Shown here in pieces: positions 8,856 through 16,154 of a stretch of 64,000 nt of DNA. A program made the translations under genes and the position numbers. The stretch comes from an uncultured Pelagibacteraceae bacterium (lineage in GTDB: Bacteria; Pseudomonadota; Alphaproteobacteria; Pelagibacterales; Pelagibacteraceae): the NCBI GenBank assembly GCA_902591415.1, contig CACJAU010000002.1, forward strand, positions 1-64,000, in the 5' to 3' direction. Each line of letters starts with the position of its first letter. The first letter of the stretch is position 1. The notes under the pieces were generated by a model. The model made no database searches. It was not told where the DNA came from and was given only the letters and a program-made list of their open reading frames with translations.

Positions 8856-9368
8856 ATGAAAAATTATAAAAAAAATTTAAAATCATTTATTAAAAATAAA
8901 TACCAGGAAGCAAACTATCATAACAAAAATTTTTTAAACGATTTTTTTAATTATAGATCTAACTTTGAAAATCAAATTAAAAAACAATCTTTTGTTTCGA
9001 AAGAAAATATTAAAAAGGATTTAACTCTTTTTCGGTTAAAAAATTGTTTTGAAAAAAAAAAAATTAATCAAAAAGAAATAGAAACCTTTTACAAAAAATT
9101 TGAATTTAATTTTCAACTTAAAGAAAGATATAATAAAAAATTTGTCCTACAATCCTCTAAAGAAACTTCATTTAAGACATATATCTATCTTGGGCATTTA
9201 ATATTAAAATTAAAAAGAATTGATATTTTTCAAAAGTTAAACATTATTTTAAAAATTTTAGATAAGCTGAGTATAAATAAAGGGAAGTACAAGTATTATA
9301 ATTATGTTTTGATTAAAAATTTGATCAAAGAAGAGAAAAATATTATTAAAAGAATTCTTAGACAATGA
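8856..9368 (+). CDS. Hypothetical protein, 170 aa, in the phosphoramidate operon
   Basis: I do not recognise this protein. It is very basic, rich in Lys, Asn and Phe, and predicted to be helical. There is no signal peptide, membrane segment or known motif. It lies 15 bases after the dikinase and overlaps the formyltransferase-like gene by 4 bases, so it is cotranslated with biosynthetic enzymes. A run of 12 A at 9052-9063 falls in its coding sequence. It might be an accessory or acceptor-binding protein, but nothing in the sequence decides this. Confidence 0.65.
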   Translation: MKNYKKNLKSFIKNKYQEANYHNKNFLNDFFNYRSNFENQIKKQSFVSKENIKKDLTLFRLKNCFEKKKINQKEIETFYKKFEFNFQLKERYNKKFVLQSSKETSFKTYIYLGHLILKLKRIDIFQKLNIILKILDKLSINKGKYKYYNYVLIKNLIKEEKNIIKRILRQ

Positions 9369-10009
9369 TTAGTAATTTATCAGTAATAATTAGCAACAAC
9401 CTAAGATCTCTTAAATATTTGAAAGTATTCATTAAACTTAAAATAAAACCAAAAGAGGTGATACATGTTAATGATAACAAAAATCATTACATAAAAAAAA
9501 GAATTTTAAAGATTTTAAAACAAAAACTTATTAAAAAAAAAAGTTTTTCTTCGAACAGGCTCAGTAGCAATGTAGCAAGATATATATTAAATCGTAAAGA
9601 AAAAAACTTTATACTATCACTGCCACATGGTGAAATAATAAAAAATAAAAGACTTTTAAAAACTAAAAATTTAATTCATTTTCACCCCGGAAGATTGCCT
9701 CTTTTTAGGGGCGCTACTTCTATATATTACAGTTTACTAAGAAAAAAGGAGATTTGTTGTAGTGCAATTATAATGTCTTCAAATATTGATGGAGGTGACA
9801 TTTTGTTTTGTAAAAAATTTCCATTTCCAAAAATAATAAAAGATATTGATAGAAATTATGACATTAAAATAAGAGAAATTTGTTTAGAATATTTAATTAA
9901 AAATTTGAAAAAATTAAAAGCTAGACCACAAAAAAAGATCAAAAAATTACACTACTACCTCGCTCACCCAATCATAAGAAAGTTAGCAATTAATAAAATG
10001 AAAGCTTAG
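9365..10009 (+). CDS. Formyltransferase-family protein with altered catalytic triad
   Basis: This 214-residue protein is similar to the formyltransferase core of methionyl-tRNA formyltransferase and GAR transformylase. The segment HFHPGRLPLFRG corresponds to the usual N-x-H-P-x-x-L-P loop, and SSNIDGGDIL to the Asp loop. The catalytic His and Asp are present, but the Asn two residues before the His is a His here. The enzyme may formylate a sugar amine or be catalytically changed. It is the last gene of the 2561-10009 operon and converges on the 10015-10719 gene with 5 bases between. Confidence 0.65.
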   Translation: MISNLSVIISNNLRSLKYLKVFIKLKIKPKEVIHVNDNKNHYIKKRILKILKQKLIKKKSFSSNRLSSNVARYILNRKEKNFILSLPHGEIIKNKRLLKTKNLIHFHPGRLPLFRGATSIYYSLLRKKEICCSAIIMSSNIDGGDILFCKKFPFPKIIKDIDRNYDIKIREICLEYLIKNLKKLKARPQKKIKKLHYYLAHPIIRKLAINKMKA

Positions 10010-10014
10010 TTTAA

Positions 10015-10719
10015 TTATTGAAAAAATTGATCTAGAGGCTTTTCTGATTTTGCGAACTCAAGTTTCATTTTTTCGTAACCTTTAGAAGTTCTGAATGTTC
10101 TCTCAACCATATGCTTAATTCTAGCAGGATCGATTTTGGAAAAGTTTTTTTCTAGTATAGAGTATTGTGCTTCTGAGTGTTCAACATCTGCTCCCTGATG
10201 AGCGATAAATATTTCTAACTCTTCTTCTGTAAAACCTCTTTTCTTGTATTCTTTTTCAAACATTTCTGAAATGGCTGGATACCATCCTTCTATCGCGCAA
10301 TGGCAAGCCATTATTTCCCAAATATTAGCCTCTTTACAAATATTTACCCACTCGTCATTAATTTTTTGTAATTCTTCATTTTTTTTTGGGAATTTACCTC
10401 TTTTGATATTTGTTCCAACAAAAAGCTTAAAACGCATATCTAAATGATCGATGTGGTCCGCTGTTTCTCCCTCGTCATCTATTACCTCTTGCATTACTTC
10501 TAGGTCTTCCTTTGATATCAAACCTTGTTCAATTCCTTCTTTAAGTTTTGCTTTGTATATGTCTTGAATTTTTTGTCTAGTATCTAAAGCTCTGTATAGT
10601 TCGACTACTTCACTTCTTAAAACCTCGTCTCTTTTAAATTTGCCTGAAACAAGTTCACTCATAAAAGCCATATCTTTTATTTTTGGATGAAGAGATGTCA
10701 ACAATTCTTTAATTTGCAT
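10015..10719 (-). CDS. Haem-oxygenase-like iron-containing redox enzyme family protein
   Basis: This is a 234-residue, fully helical protein. Acidic and His residues are spaced as in the PqqC/CADD-type haem-oxygenase-like diiron oxidases: ADHIDHLD, a central CHCAIEGWYP with the Glu, and HQGADVEHSE near the C-terminus. Such enzymes oxidise or cleave small metabolites with non-haem iron. The assignment is by pattern, and which oxidation it performs is unknown. It is the only minus-strand gene between two plus-strand operons of the phosphoramidate region. It has its own near-consensus promoter and would have an almost leaderless mRNA. Confidence 0.6.
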   Translation of the reverse strand: MQIKELLTSLHPKIKDMAFMSELVSGKFKRDEVLRSEVVELYRALDTRQKIQDIYKAKLKEGIEQGLISKEDLEVMQEVIDDEGETADHIDHLDMRFKLFVGTNIKRGKFPKKNEELQKINDEWVNICKEANIWEIMACHCAIEGWYPAISEMFEKEYKKRGFTEEELEIFIAHQGADVEHSEAQYSILEKNFSKIDPARIKHMVERTFRTSKGYEKMKLEFAKSEKPLDQFFQ

Positions 10720-10728
10720 AGAAAAAAG

Positions 10729-10757
10729 TTTATATATACTGTTTCACTGCCTGTCAA
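10729..10757 (-). promoter_or_regulatory. Near-consensus sigma70 promoter of the 10015-10719 gene
   Basis: Read on the minus strand, TTGACA (10757-10752), a 17-base spacer and TATAAA (10734-10729). Transcription would start near 10722, about 3 bases before the ATG at 10719, so the mRNA would be nearly leaderless. Confidence 0.6.
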
Positions 10758-10826
10758 CAATATGTTAACTAGCAAATAATACTGTGACAAAATTAGACCA
10801 TTTTCAGAAACTATGCTGCTTTAAAA

Positions 10827-11435
10827 ATGAAAAATATATTAATCAATCCCAAAATCTCAATAAATATTAAAAGGAAAGAGATTAATGATCAAATTGATCA
10901 TGCTTTAATTAGCTGGTTAATAAAAAACTCTTTTAATCCAATAGTAATTCCTAACAAATTATTAAGTCTCCCAAAGAAAAAATTGTACAAATTTTTAAAA
11001 TCGCTGAAGCCGCGAGGCATTATATTATCGGGTGGTAACGAAGTTAAAAAAAAAAGCCTTAGGTATCAATTTCAAAGTTATTTACTAGACTACTCCTTTA
11101 AATATAAATTACCAATACTAGGAATTTGTCAAGGGATGCAATTCATGGGTGTTAGATTTGGTAGTAGATTGATTAAAGTAAAAAATCATGTAAAAAAAAA
11201 TCACAAGTTAATAAATTTTACGAAAGAAAAATTTCCAAAAAAATCAAATAGTTATCATGATTTTTCGTTAGAAAACTGTCCAAAAAATTTTTTTATTACG
11301 ACCAAATCTATTGATGGAAATATTGAGTCTATAAAACATAAATTTTTTCCGTGGGAAGGCTGGATGTGGCATCCTGAAAGAGATAAAGTTATTGATGAAA
11401 TTAATAACAAAAGACTTAAAAAAATTTTTAATTAA
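10827..11435 (+). CDS. Class I glutamine-amidotransferase-like hydrolase, probable gamma-glutamyl-CDP-amidate hydrolase (Cj1417-like)
   Basis: This 202-residue protein has the class I amidotransferase nucleophile elbow GICQGMQ (Cys about 101) and the WHPE motif (His 182, Glu 184). It resembles the PuuD/C26 gamma-glutamyl hydrolase branch. It stands alone with no synthetase partner, which points to hydrolysis of a gamma-glutamyl compound. In C. jejuni the homologue Cj1417 cuts gamma-glutamyl-CDP-amidate to glutamate and CDP-amidate. The glutamine kinase, cytidylyltransferase and CDP-amidate kinase homologues nearby support that role. It is followed immediately by a methyltransferase gene. Confidence 0.7.
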   Translation: MKNILINPKISINIKRKEINDQIDHALISWLIKNSFNPIVIPNKLLSLPKKKLYKFLKSLKPRGIILSGGNEVKKKSLRYQFQSYLLDYSFKYKLPILGICQGMQFMGVRFGSRLIKVKNHVKKNHKLINFTKEKFPKKSNSYHDFSLENCPKNFFITTKSIDGNIESIKHKFFPWEGWMWHPERDKVIDEINNKRLKKIFN

Positions 11436-12389
11436 ATGAAAAAAAAAACTCTTTACAAAATTAATACCTCAAAGTTATGGAACACATATAATTATGTAAA
11501 AAAATACGATAAATTTAAATACTCTAAAGAGGATGGAATTACATATTACATGAACTCGAGAAGAGATGCTGTTCTTAAATATCTCAAAAGTTTGGAATTA
11601 GGAAAAAAAATTACAATTCTTGAATTAGGATTTGGAGCAGGACAAAATGCAAAATATTTTATTAAACAATGCAAAAAATTTTATGGAATTGATGTTTCTG
11701 CCCCATTAGCTAAATTCGCTAGAAAAAAAAATAAATCATCAGTTAAATCCGGCAAGGCAAAATTTTTAGTGGGATCAATGGACAAAAAACTTAAATTAAC
11801 AAATCAGTCAATTGATGTAATTATCATTGTTGGAGCTCTACAGTATGTGATAGACCCAAACTTTTGCATGAGAGAATGCAGAAGAGTATTAAAAAAAAAT
11901 GGTTATTTAATTATCGCCCAATCTAATACGTTTCAAATTAATGAAATGATACACCCAAGAAAATTTTTGATAAACTTTTCAAAATTTTTAATTAACGAGC
12001 ATCATCAATATTCTCATTCTGATACTCTCAGATCTTTATTGCTTGAAACAAAGCTAAGAAAGTATTTTAAAAAATTTAAAAATTCTTGGTGGATGAATAG
12101 TTGGCTATTAAAAACAGGATGGAACGATGTCTGGAAGTTTGAAACCAATAGACGGTTACTCTCATATGGAAGACTTAAAATGATACTCACCAAAAATAAG
12201 TTATCTATCTACCGTTCGTGCAGTTTACCTTTTTTTTATAATAATAAAAATATTTTTACTAAATTAACTTTTCCAATTTTAGATAAAATATTAATTTTTT
12301 TAAATAAAATTTTCATTTTCTCCTTTTTTTTAAAATTTATAGGTGGAGCAAATATTTTCCTATGTAAAAAAATTGGAAACAAAAAATAG
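11436..12389 (+). CDS. Class I SAM-dependent methyltransferase
   Basis: This 317-residue protein has SAM motif I ILELGFGAGQNAK (about residues 57-69), the acidic YGIDVS strand, and VIIIVGALQYV with LKKNGYLIIAQ downstream (Methyltransf_11 type). It starts at the base after the stop of the probable gamma-glutamyl-CDP-amidate hydrolase. The C. jejuni MeOPN cluster includes two methyltransferases (Cj1419, Cj1420), so this enzyme could O-methylate a phosphoramidate intermediate. That is inference from position. The C-terminal 50 residues are hydrophobic and may touch the membrane. Confidence 0.75.
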   Translation: MKKKTLYKINTSKLWNTYNYVKKYDKFKYSKEDGITYYMNSRRDAVLKYLKSLELGKKITILELGFGAGQNAKYFIKQCKKFYGIDVSAPLAKFARKKNKSSVKSGKAKFLVGSMDKKLKLTNQSIDVIIIVGALQYVIDPNFCMRECRRVLKKNGYLIIAQSNTFQINEMIHPRKFLINFSKFLINEHHQYSHSDTLRSLLLETKLRKYFKKFKNSWWMNSWLLKTGWNDVWKFETNRRLLSYGRLKMILTKNKLSIYRSCSLPFFYNNKNIFTKLTFPILDKILIFLNKIFIFSFFLKFIGGANIFLCKKIGNKK

Positions 12390-12490
12390 ACTATATATAA
12401 AAAATCTTTACTAGATTTTAATTAGACCCATTAAAACTTAAAAATCAGGTAATTATAGCATTTTTAGATTATTTAAACTTAACTTTTTTC

Positions 12491-12518
12491 TTTACTGTTC
12501 AAAAAATGAACGTATAAT
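12491..12518 (+). promoter_or_regulatory. Probable promoter of the MarR/NusG regulatory pair
   Basis: TTTACT (12491-12496) and TATAAT (12513-12518) are 16 bases apart. The spacer is almost entirely the palindrome GTTCAAAAAATGAAC (12497-12511). Transcription would start near 12525, about 3 bases before the ATG at 12528, which predicts a leaderless mRNA. Confidence 0.65.
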
Positions 12519-12533
12519 GTTCAATTAATGAAC
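12497..12533. promoter_or_regulatory. Two tandem GTTCA-N5-TGAAC operator copies
   Basis: Copy one (12497-12511) lies between -35 and -10. Copy two, GTTCAATTAATGAAC (12519-12533), spans the predicted start site and contains the ATG start codon of the regulator. A protein bound here would block its own promoter and start region, so autoregulation by the 12528 product is likely (inference). Confidence 0.65.
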
Positions 12534-12839
12534 AAAATAAAAAATAACCAAGATCAGTTTGAATTACTTAGGAAAATTCAAAAAAAACCAAACTCTTCTC
12601 AAAGAGAATTAGCTCAAGAATTAGGTTTTAGTTTAGGAAAATTAAATTATTGCCTTAAAGCTCTTCAAAAGAAAGGTTTTGTTAAACTTAAAAATTTTCA
12701 GAAAAATAAAAATAAAATTCAACATTTAAGTTACATAGTCACACCTAAAGGAATAGCAGAAAGAACAAAACTTACAATCAATTTCATGAAAAGAAAAATG
12801 AAAGAATATGACGAGTTAAAAAAAGAGTTAGATATTTAA
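12528..12839 (+). CDS. MarR-family EPS-associated transcriptional regulator
   Basis: This 103-residue winged-helix protein contains SQRELAQELGFSLGKLNYCLKALQ as the helix-turn-helix. A wing follows, then a long C-terminal helix (TIMFMKRKMKEYDELKKEL-like) for dimerisation. Length and motifs fit the small MarR-type regulators associated with exopolysaccharide loci. The start codon is embedded in the second palindrome of its own promoter. The same palindrome lies in the promoter of the ABC-transporter operon at 2466, so this protein probably controls both units. It is followed after 7 bases by a NusG-like gene. Confidence 0.8.
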   Translation: MNKIKNNQDQFELLRKIQKKPNSSQRELAQELGFSLGKLNYCLKALQKKGFVKLKNFQKNKNKIQHLSYIVTPKGIAERTKLTINFMKRKMKEYDELKKELDI

Positions 12840-12846
12840 TTAGATT

Positions 12847-13344
12847 ATGTGGGCAATTATTAAATTTGATAAAAAAAATGTAAATCTTTTGAAAAATGAT
12901 TTGCATAAAAAAATAGGAAAAAGCTTAAAATTTTATATACCTAAAATTGGTATTAAAAACATTTATAAACAAAAACCTATGATAAAAGAAATTAACTTAC
13001 TCGGTGATTATATGTTTTGTTTTCATGAGAACTTATCTAATGAGAGATTTTTAAATAGCATAAAGTTTTGTAGAGGAATGAAATCCATTTTAAATGGACA
13101 TAAATTATTCCAAAGTGAAATTATAAGATTTATCAGCAAGTGCAAAAAAGCTGAAAATGAAGATGGTTATTTAAGATTTAATTTTTACCAACTAGATTTG
13201 AAAAAATCTTATAAATTTATATCAGGTCCATTTATAGATAAAATTTTTAGAATTATTGAAGTTCAACAAAGTAAAATAGATATACTTATAGGAAATATTA
13301 AAACTTCTATCAAAAAAGATAACTATTTAATTAAACCTATTTAG
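12847..13344 (+). CDS. NusG/RfaH-like specialised transcription elongation factor
   Basis: This is a 165-residue NusG paralogue. The N-terminal domain starts WAIIKFDKKN and has the typical FYIPKI...LLGDYMFCF core. A short C-terminal KOW-like part follows (YKFISGPFIDKIFRIIEVQQSKIDILIG). It is shorter and more divergent than housekeeping NusG, like RfaH, UpxY and LoaP, which let RNA polymerase read through long polysaccharide operons. It sits directly upstream of a cotranscribed gene train from 13415 to about 30958, which would be its target. It lies next to a MarR EPS regulator, a common pairing in polysaccharide loci. Confidence 0.75.
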   Translation: MWAIIKFDKKNVNLLKNDLHKKIGKSLKFYIPKIGIKNIYKQKPMIKEINLLGDYMFCFHENLSNERFLNSIKFCRGMKSILNGHKLFQSEIIRFISKCKKAENEDGYLRFNFYQLDLKKSYKFISGPFIDKIFRIIEVQQSKIDILIGNIKTSIKKDNYLIKPI

Positions 13345-13369
13345 TAAAAAAAAATGAACAATTATATAT

Positions 13370-13405
13370 TTGTAAAATTGACTTTTTACAAAGTGCGGAG
13401 CATTG
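13370..13405 (+). promoter_or_regulatory. Hairpin plus GC-rich ops-like element before the glycan operon
   Basis: A perfect inverted repeat TTGTAAAA / TTTTACAA (13370-13377 and 13384-13391, 6-base loop) is followed by GTGCGGAGCATTG (13393-13405), a GC-rich island in an AT-rich leader. RfaH is recruited at a paused polymerase by the ops element GGCGGTAGCGTG. The element here is similar in composition and place but not identical. Role inferred. Confidence 0.35.
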
Positions 13406-13414
13406 TTTAATTAA

Positions 13415-14137
13415 ATGATTAAAGGAATAATTTTAGCAGCAGGAAGAGGATCTAGATTAGGACATTTAACCAAAAAAAAACCCAAGTCATTTAATAAGAC
13501 TAATAATAAAAGATATATCGATATTGTTATAGATAATTTTAAAGAAAATAATATCAATGATATTAATATAGTCGTGGGGTATAAAAAAAATTTATTTAAA
13601 AAATTTCCTCAAAAAAAAATTTTAAATAATAAATGGAAATCTACTAATATTTTTTATTCTTTATCTAAAGCAACAAAAATATTGCACGATAATATGTGTA
13701 TTATTTCATACTCTGACATTATTTACGATAAAGAAGCATTAAAACTCCTAATTCAAGAAAAAGGAGATATAATAATTTTAAATAACGTAAATTGGAAAAA
13801 GATTTGGAAATTGAGATTTAAAAATCCTTTGAAGGATTTAGAAAATTTTGATTATAAAGGAAAATATTTGACAAGGATTGGAGGTAAAGTAGAAACCATG
13901 TCATCCGTCAAAGGTCAGTTTGCTGGTCTTTTTAAGATCTCACCAAAAGGCTGGAAAATAATTTCAAAATTTATACAAATTGAAAAGATAGATATTAATA
14001 AGATTGATATAACATCTTTTTTTTCAAAATTTGTTAAAAAAAATCAAAAAATAGTTAAAGTGGTTAATTATAATAAAATGTGGTTTGAAGTAGATACCAT
14101 AAAGGATCACAGGTTGTTAAATTCAAAAAATTATTAA
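13415..14137 (+). CDS. Nucleotidyltransferase, probable CTP:phosphoglutamine cytidylyltransferase (Cj1416-like)
   Basis: This 240-residue protein has the nucleotidyltransferase motif GIILAAGRGSRLG (residues 4-16), a KPKSF lysine and SYSDIIYD as the metal-binding Asp region. It belongs to the LicC/phosphocholine cytidylyltransferase-like branch. In C. jejuni the related Cj1416 joins CTP and gamma-phosphoglutamine in MeOPN synthesis. All other enzymes of that route lie upstream, so that is the favoured role. A CDP-choline-type or sugar-nucleotide product is the alternative. It is the first gene after the NusG-like factor and ends 1 base before legB. Confidence 0.65.
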   Translation: MIKGIILAAGRGSRLGHLTKKKPKSFNKTNNKRYIDIVIDNFKENNINDINIVVGYKKNLFKKFPQKKILNNKWKSTNIFYSLSKATKILHDNMCIISYSDIIYDKEALKLLIQEKGDIIILNNVNWKKIWKLRFKNPLKDLENFDYKGKYLTRIGGKVETMSSVKGQFAGLFKISPKGWKIISKFIQIEKIDINKIDITSFFSKFVKKNQKIVKVVNYNKMWFEVDTIKDHRLLNSKNY

Positions 14138-14138
14138 T

Positions 14139-15131
14139 ATGAAAATACTTGTAACAGGTGCTGAAGGATTTATAGGGTCTCATTTAATTGAAGGATTAAT
14201 AAAAAAAGGACATAAGGTAAAAGCTTTAGTTTTATATAATTCTTTTAATTCATTAGGCTGGATTGATACATTTCAAGAAAGCACTAAGAAAAAAATTGAA
14301 GTAATTTTAGGAGATGTAAGAGATAAAGAATTTATTGATAAATCTTTAAAAGGAGTTGATGTAGTTATTAATTTAGCCGCCTTAATAAGCATACCTTACT
14401 CCTATAAAGCTAGCAGATCATATATTGAAACAAATGTTAATGGACTATTAAATATATTAAGTGCATCCATTAATAGAAAAATTAAACAAGTTATTCAAAT
14501 TTCTACAAGCGAAGTATACGGAACACCTAAAAGGGTGCCAATAAAAGAAGATTCTATCATCAATGCCCAATCACCTTATGCCGCTTCAAAAGTTGCCGCT
14601 GATCAATTAGCACTTTCATACTATAAATCTTATGGATTACCTGTATCTATAATTAGACCTTTTAATACTTATGGTCCAAGACAATCCACTAGAGCGATAA
14701 TACCTACGATAATAACCCAAGCATTAAATAGCGATAAAATTGAAATTGGATCTTTATTTCCCAAAAGAGATCTATTATTTGTCGAAGATACAGTTGAAGG
14801 TATAATCTCAGCAATAGGTAATAAAAAAAGTATTGGAAATATAATAAACATTGGTTCTGGATACGAAATATCAATAAAAGAACTTGTAAAAAAAATTTGT
14901 AAAATATTAAAAATAAATAAAGTTCTTAAGACAAAAAAAATTAGAAAAAGACCAAATAAAAGTGAAGTTCTTAGGCTTTTAGCCTCAACACAAAAAGCAA
15001 AAAAAATTTTGAAATGGTCTCCAAAAAATAAGGGAGCTAAAGGTCTTGAGCTTGGATTAATTAAAACGATAAATTGGTACAAAAAAAAAGAGAATTTGAA
15101 ATATTTTAAAAAATCAAATTTTTATTACTAA
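14139..15131 (+). CDS. legB: LegB-like NAD-dependent 4,6-dehydratase
   Basis: This is a 330-residue extended short-chain dehydrogenase. The NAD loop is GAEGFIGSH (residues 7-15), with TSEVYGTP and the active-site YAASK (Tyr about 147, Lys about 151). The LVLYNSFNSLGW segment after the Rossmann loop is characteristic of LegB, the nucleotide-GlcNAc 4,6-dehydratase that opens the legionaminic acid pathway. LegI, LegG, PtmE and LegF homologues follow in order, so the pathway assignment is strong. By analogy with C. jejuni the substrate is the GDP-linked sugar made by the PtmE-like enzyme encoded further on. Confidence 0.85.
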   Translation: MKILVTGAEGFIGSHLIEGLIKKGHKVKALVLYNSFNSLGWIDTFQESTKKKIEVILGDVRDKEFIDKSLKGVDVVINLAALISIPYSYKASRSYIETNVNGLLNILSASINRKIKQVIQISTSEVYGTPKRVPIKEDSIINAQSPYAASKVAADQLALSYYKSYGLPVSIIRPFNTYGPRQSTRAIIPTIITQALNSDKIEIGSLFPKRDLLFVEDTVEGIISAIGNKKSIGNIINIGSGYEISIKELVKKICKILKINKVLKTKKIRKRPNKSEVLRLLASTQKAKKILKWSPKNKGAKGLELGLIKTINWYKKKENLKYFKKSNFYY

Positions 15132-15146
15132 AAATCTAACTATTAA

Positions 15147-16151
15147 ATGAATAATAAAATTATAATAATCGCCGAAGCCGGTGTTAATCATAACGGCAAA
15201 TTATCTCAAGCTCTTAAGATGATTGATGTAGCGTCTAAAGCAAAAGCAGACTTTATAAAGTTTCAGACATTTGATCCAAAATCAGTAACTACAAAAAATC
15301 TAGGATTAGCTAATTATCAAAAAAAAGGGTCCTCTGATAAAACACATTTTAAACTTCTAGATAAACTCAAGTTATCAAAAGATGATTTTATAAAAATAAT
15401 AAAAAGATGTAAAAAAAAAAAAATTAAATTTTTATCAAGTCCATTTGATATTAATAGCATAAAACTTTTGAAAAAATTAAGAGTTAAAACATTTAAAATA
15501 CCATCAGGGGAAATAAATAATGTACCTTATTTAGAATATATTGGTTCTTTAAAAAGAAATATAATTTTATCTACTGGTATGAGCGATCTGGCAGAAGTTA
15601 AAAATGCGATTAATATTTTGGTAAGAAATGGAATGGAAAAAAAAAATATTTCTATTTTACACTGTAGCACCGAGTATCCTGCAAATATTGAAAAATTAAA
15701 TTTGATGTCGATAAGGTACTTAAAAGATAAATTAAAATTAAATGTGGGTTATTCCGATCACAGCATTGGTAGCGAGGCATCTTTAATTTCTCTAGCCTTA
15801 GGGGCAAAGATTTTTGAAAAACATTTCACATTAAATAAATTTGCAAAAGGTCCAGATCACAAGGCAAGTTTATCTCCCAATGAATTGATAAACTATGTAA
15901 AAAAATTAAATGACTTTAAAAAAAGCATAGGTAGATATCAAAAGAAACCTTACAAAGAAGAATTGAAAATAGCTAAAATCGCCAGAAAACAAATTGTTGC
16001 GTTATCAAAAATTAAACCAGGTGATAAATTTTCAGTCAAAAACATAACCACTAAAAGAGCTAGACAAGGTATACCCGCATCACAATGGAATAAAATCTTA
16101 GGAAAATATTCTAAGTTTTATTTTGCTGAAGATCAAAATATTAAGGTTTAA
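15147..16151 (+). CDS. legI: Legionaminic/N-acetylneuraminic acid synthase (NeuB/LegI family)
   Basis: This 334-residue protein has an N-terminal NeuB barrel (EAGVNHNG near the start, FKIPSGEINN, LHCSTEYPA, YSDHSIG, EKHFTLNK). A C-terminal antifreeze-like SAF domain begins near residue 280 (VALSKIKPGDKFS). The enzyme condenses PEP with a 6-deoxy-diacylamino-hexose to give the nine-carbon acid. The length is normal. A run of 13 A (15411-15423) lies in the coding sequence and is a possible slippage site. It sits between legB and the 2-epimerase, and with them forms the core of the nonulosonate pathway. Confidence 0.88.
   Translation: MNNKIIIIAEAGVNHNGKLSQALKMIDVASKAKADFIKFQTFDPKSVTTKNLGLANYQKKGSSDKTHFKLLDKLKLSKDDFIKIIKRCKKKKIKFLSSPFDINSIKLLKKLRVKTFKIPSGEINNVPYLEYIGSLKRNIILSTGMSDLAEVKNAINILVRNGMEKKNISILHCSTEYPANIEKLNLMSIRYLKDKLKLNVGYSDHSIGSEASLISLALGAKIFEKHFTLNKFAKGPDHKASLSPNELINYVKKLNDFKKSIGRYQKKPYKEELKIAKIARKQIVALSKIKPGDKFSVKNITTKRARQGIPASQWNKILGKYSKFYFAEDQNIKV
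15411..15423 (+). repeat. A13 homopolymer inside legI
   Basis: Thirteen consecutive A within the coding sequence. A 1-base change would shift the frame early in the gene. A second A13 tract occurs in the CMP-sugar synthetase of the same pathway (18808-18820). Confidence 0.9.
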
Positions 16152-16154
16152 ATA

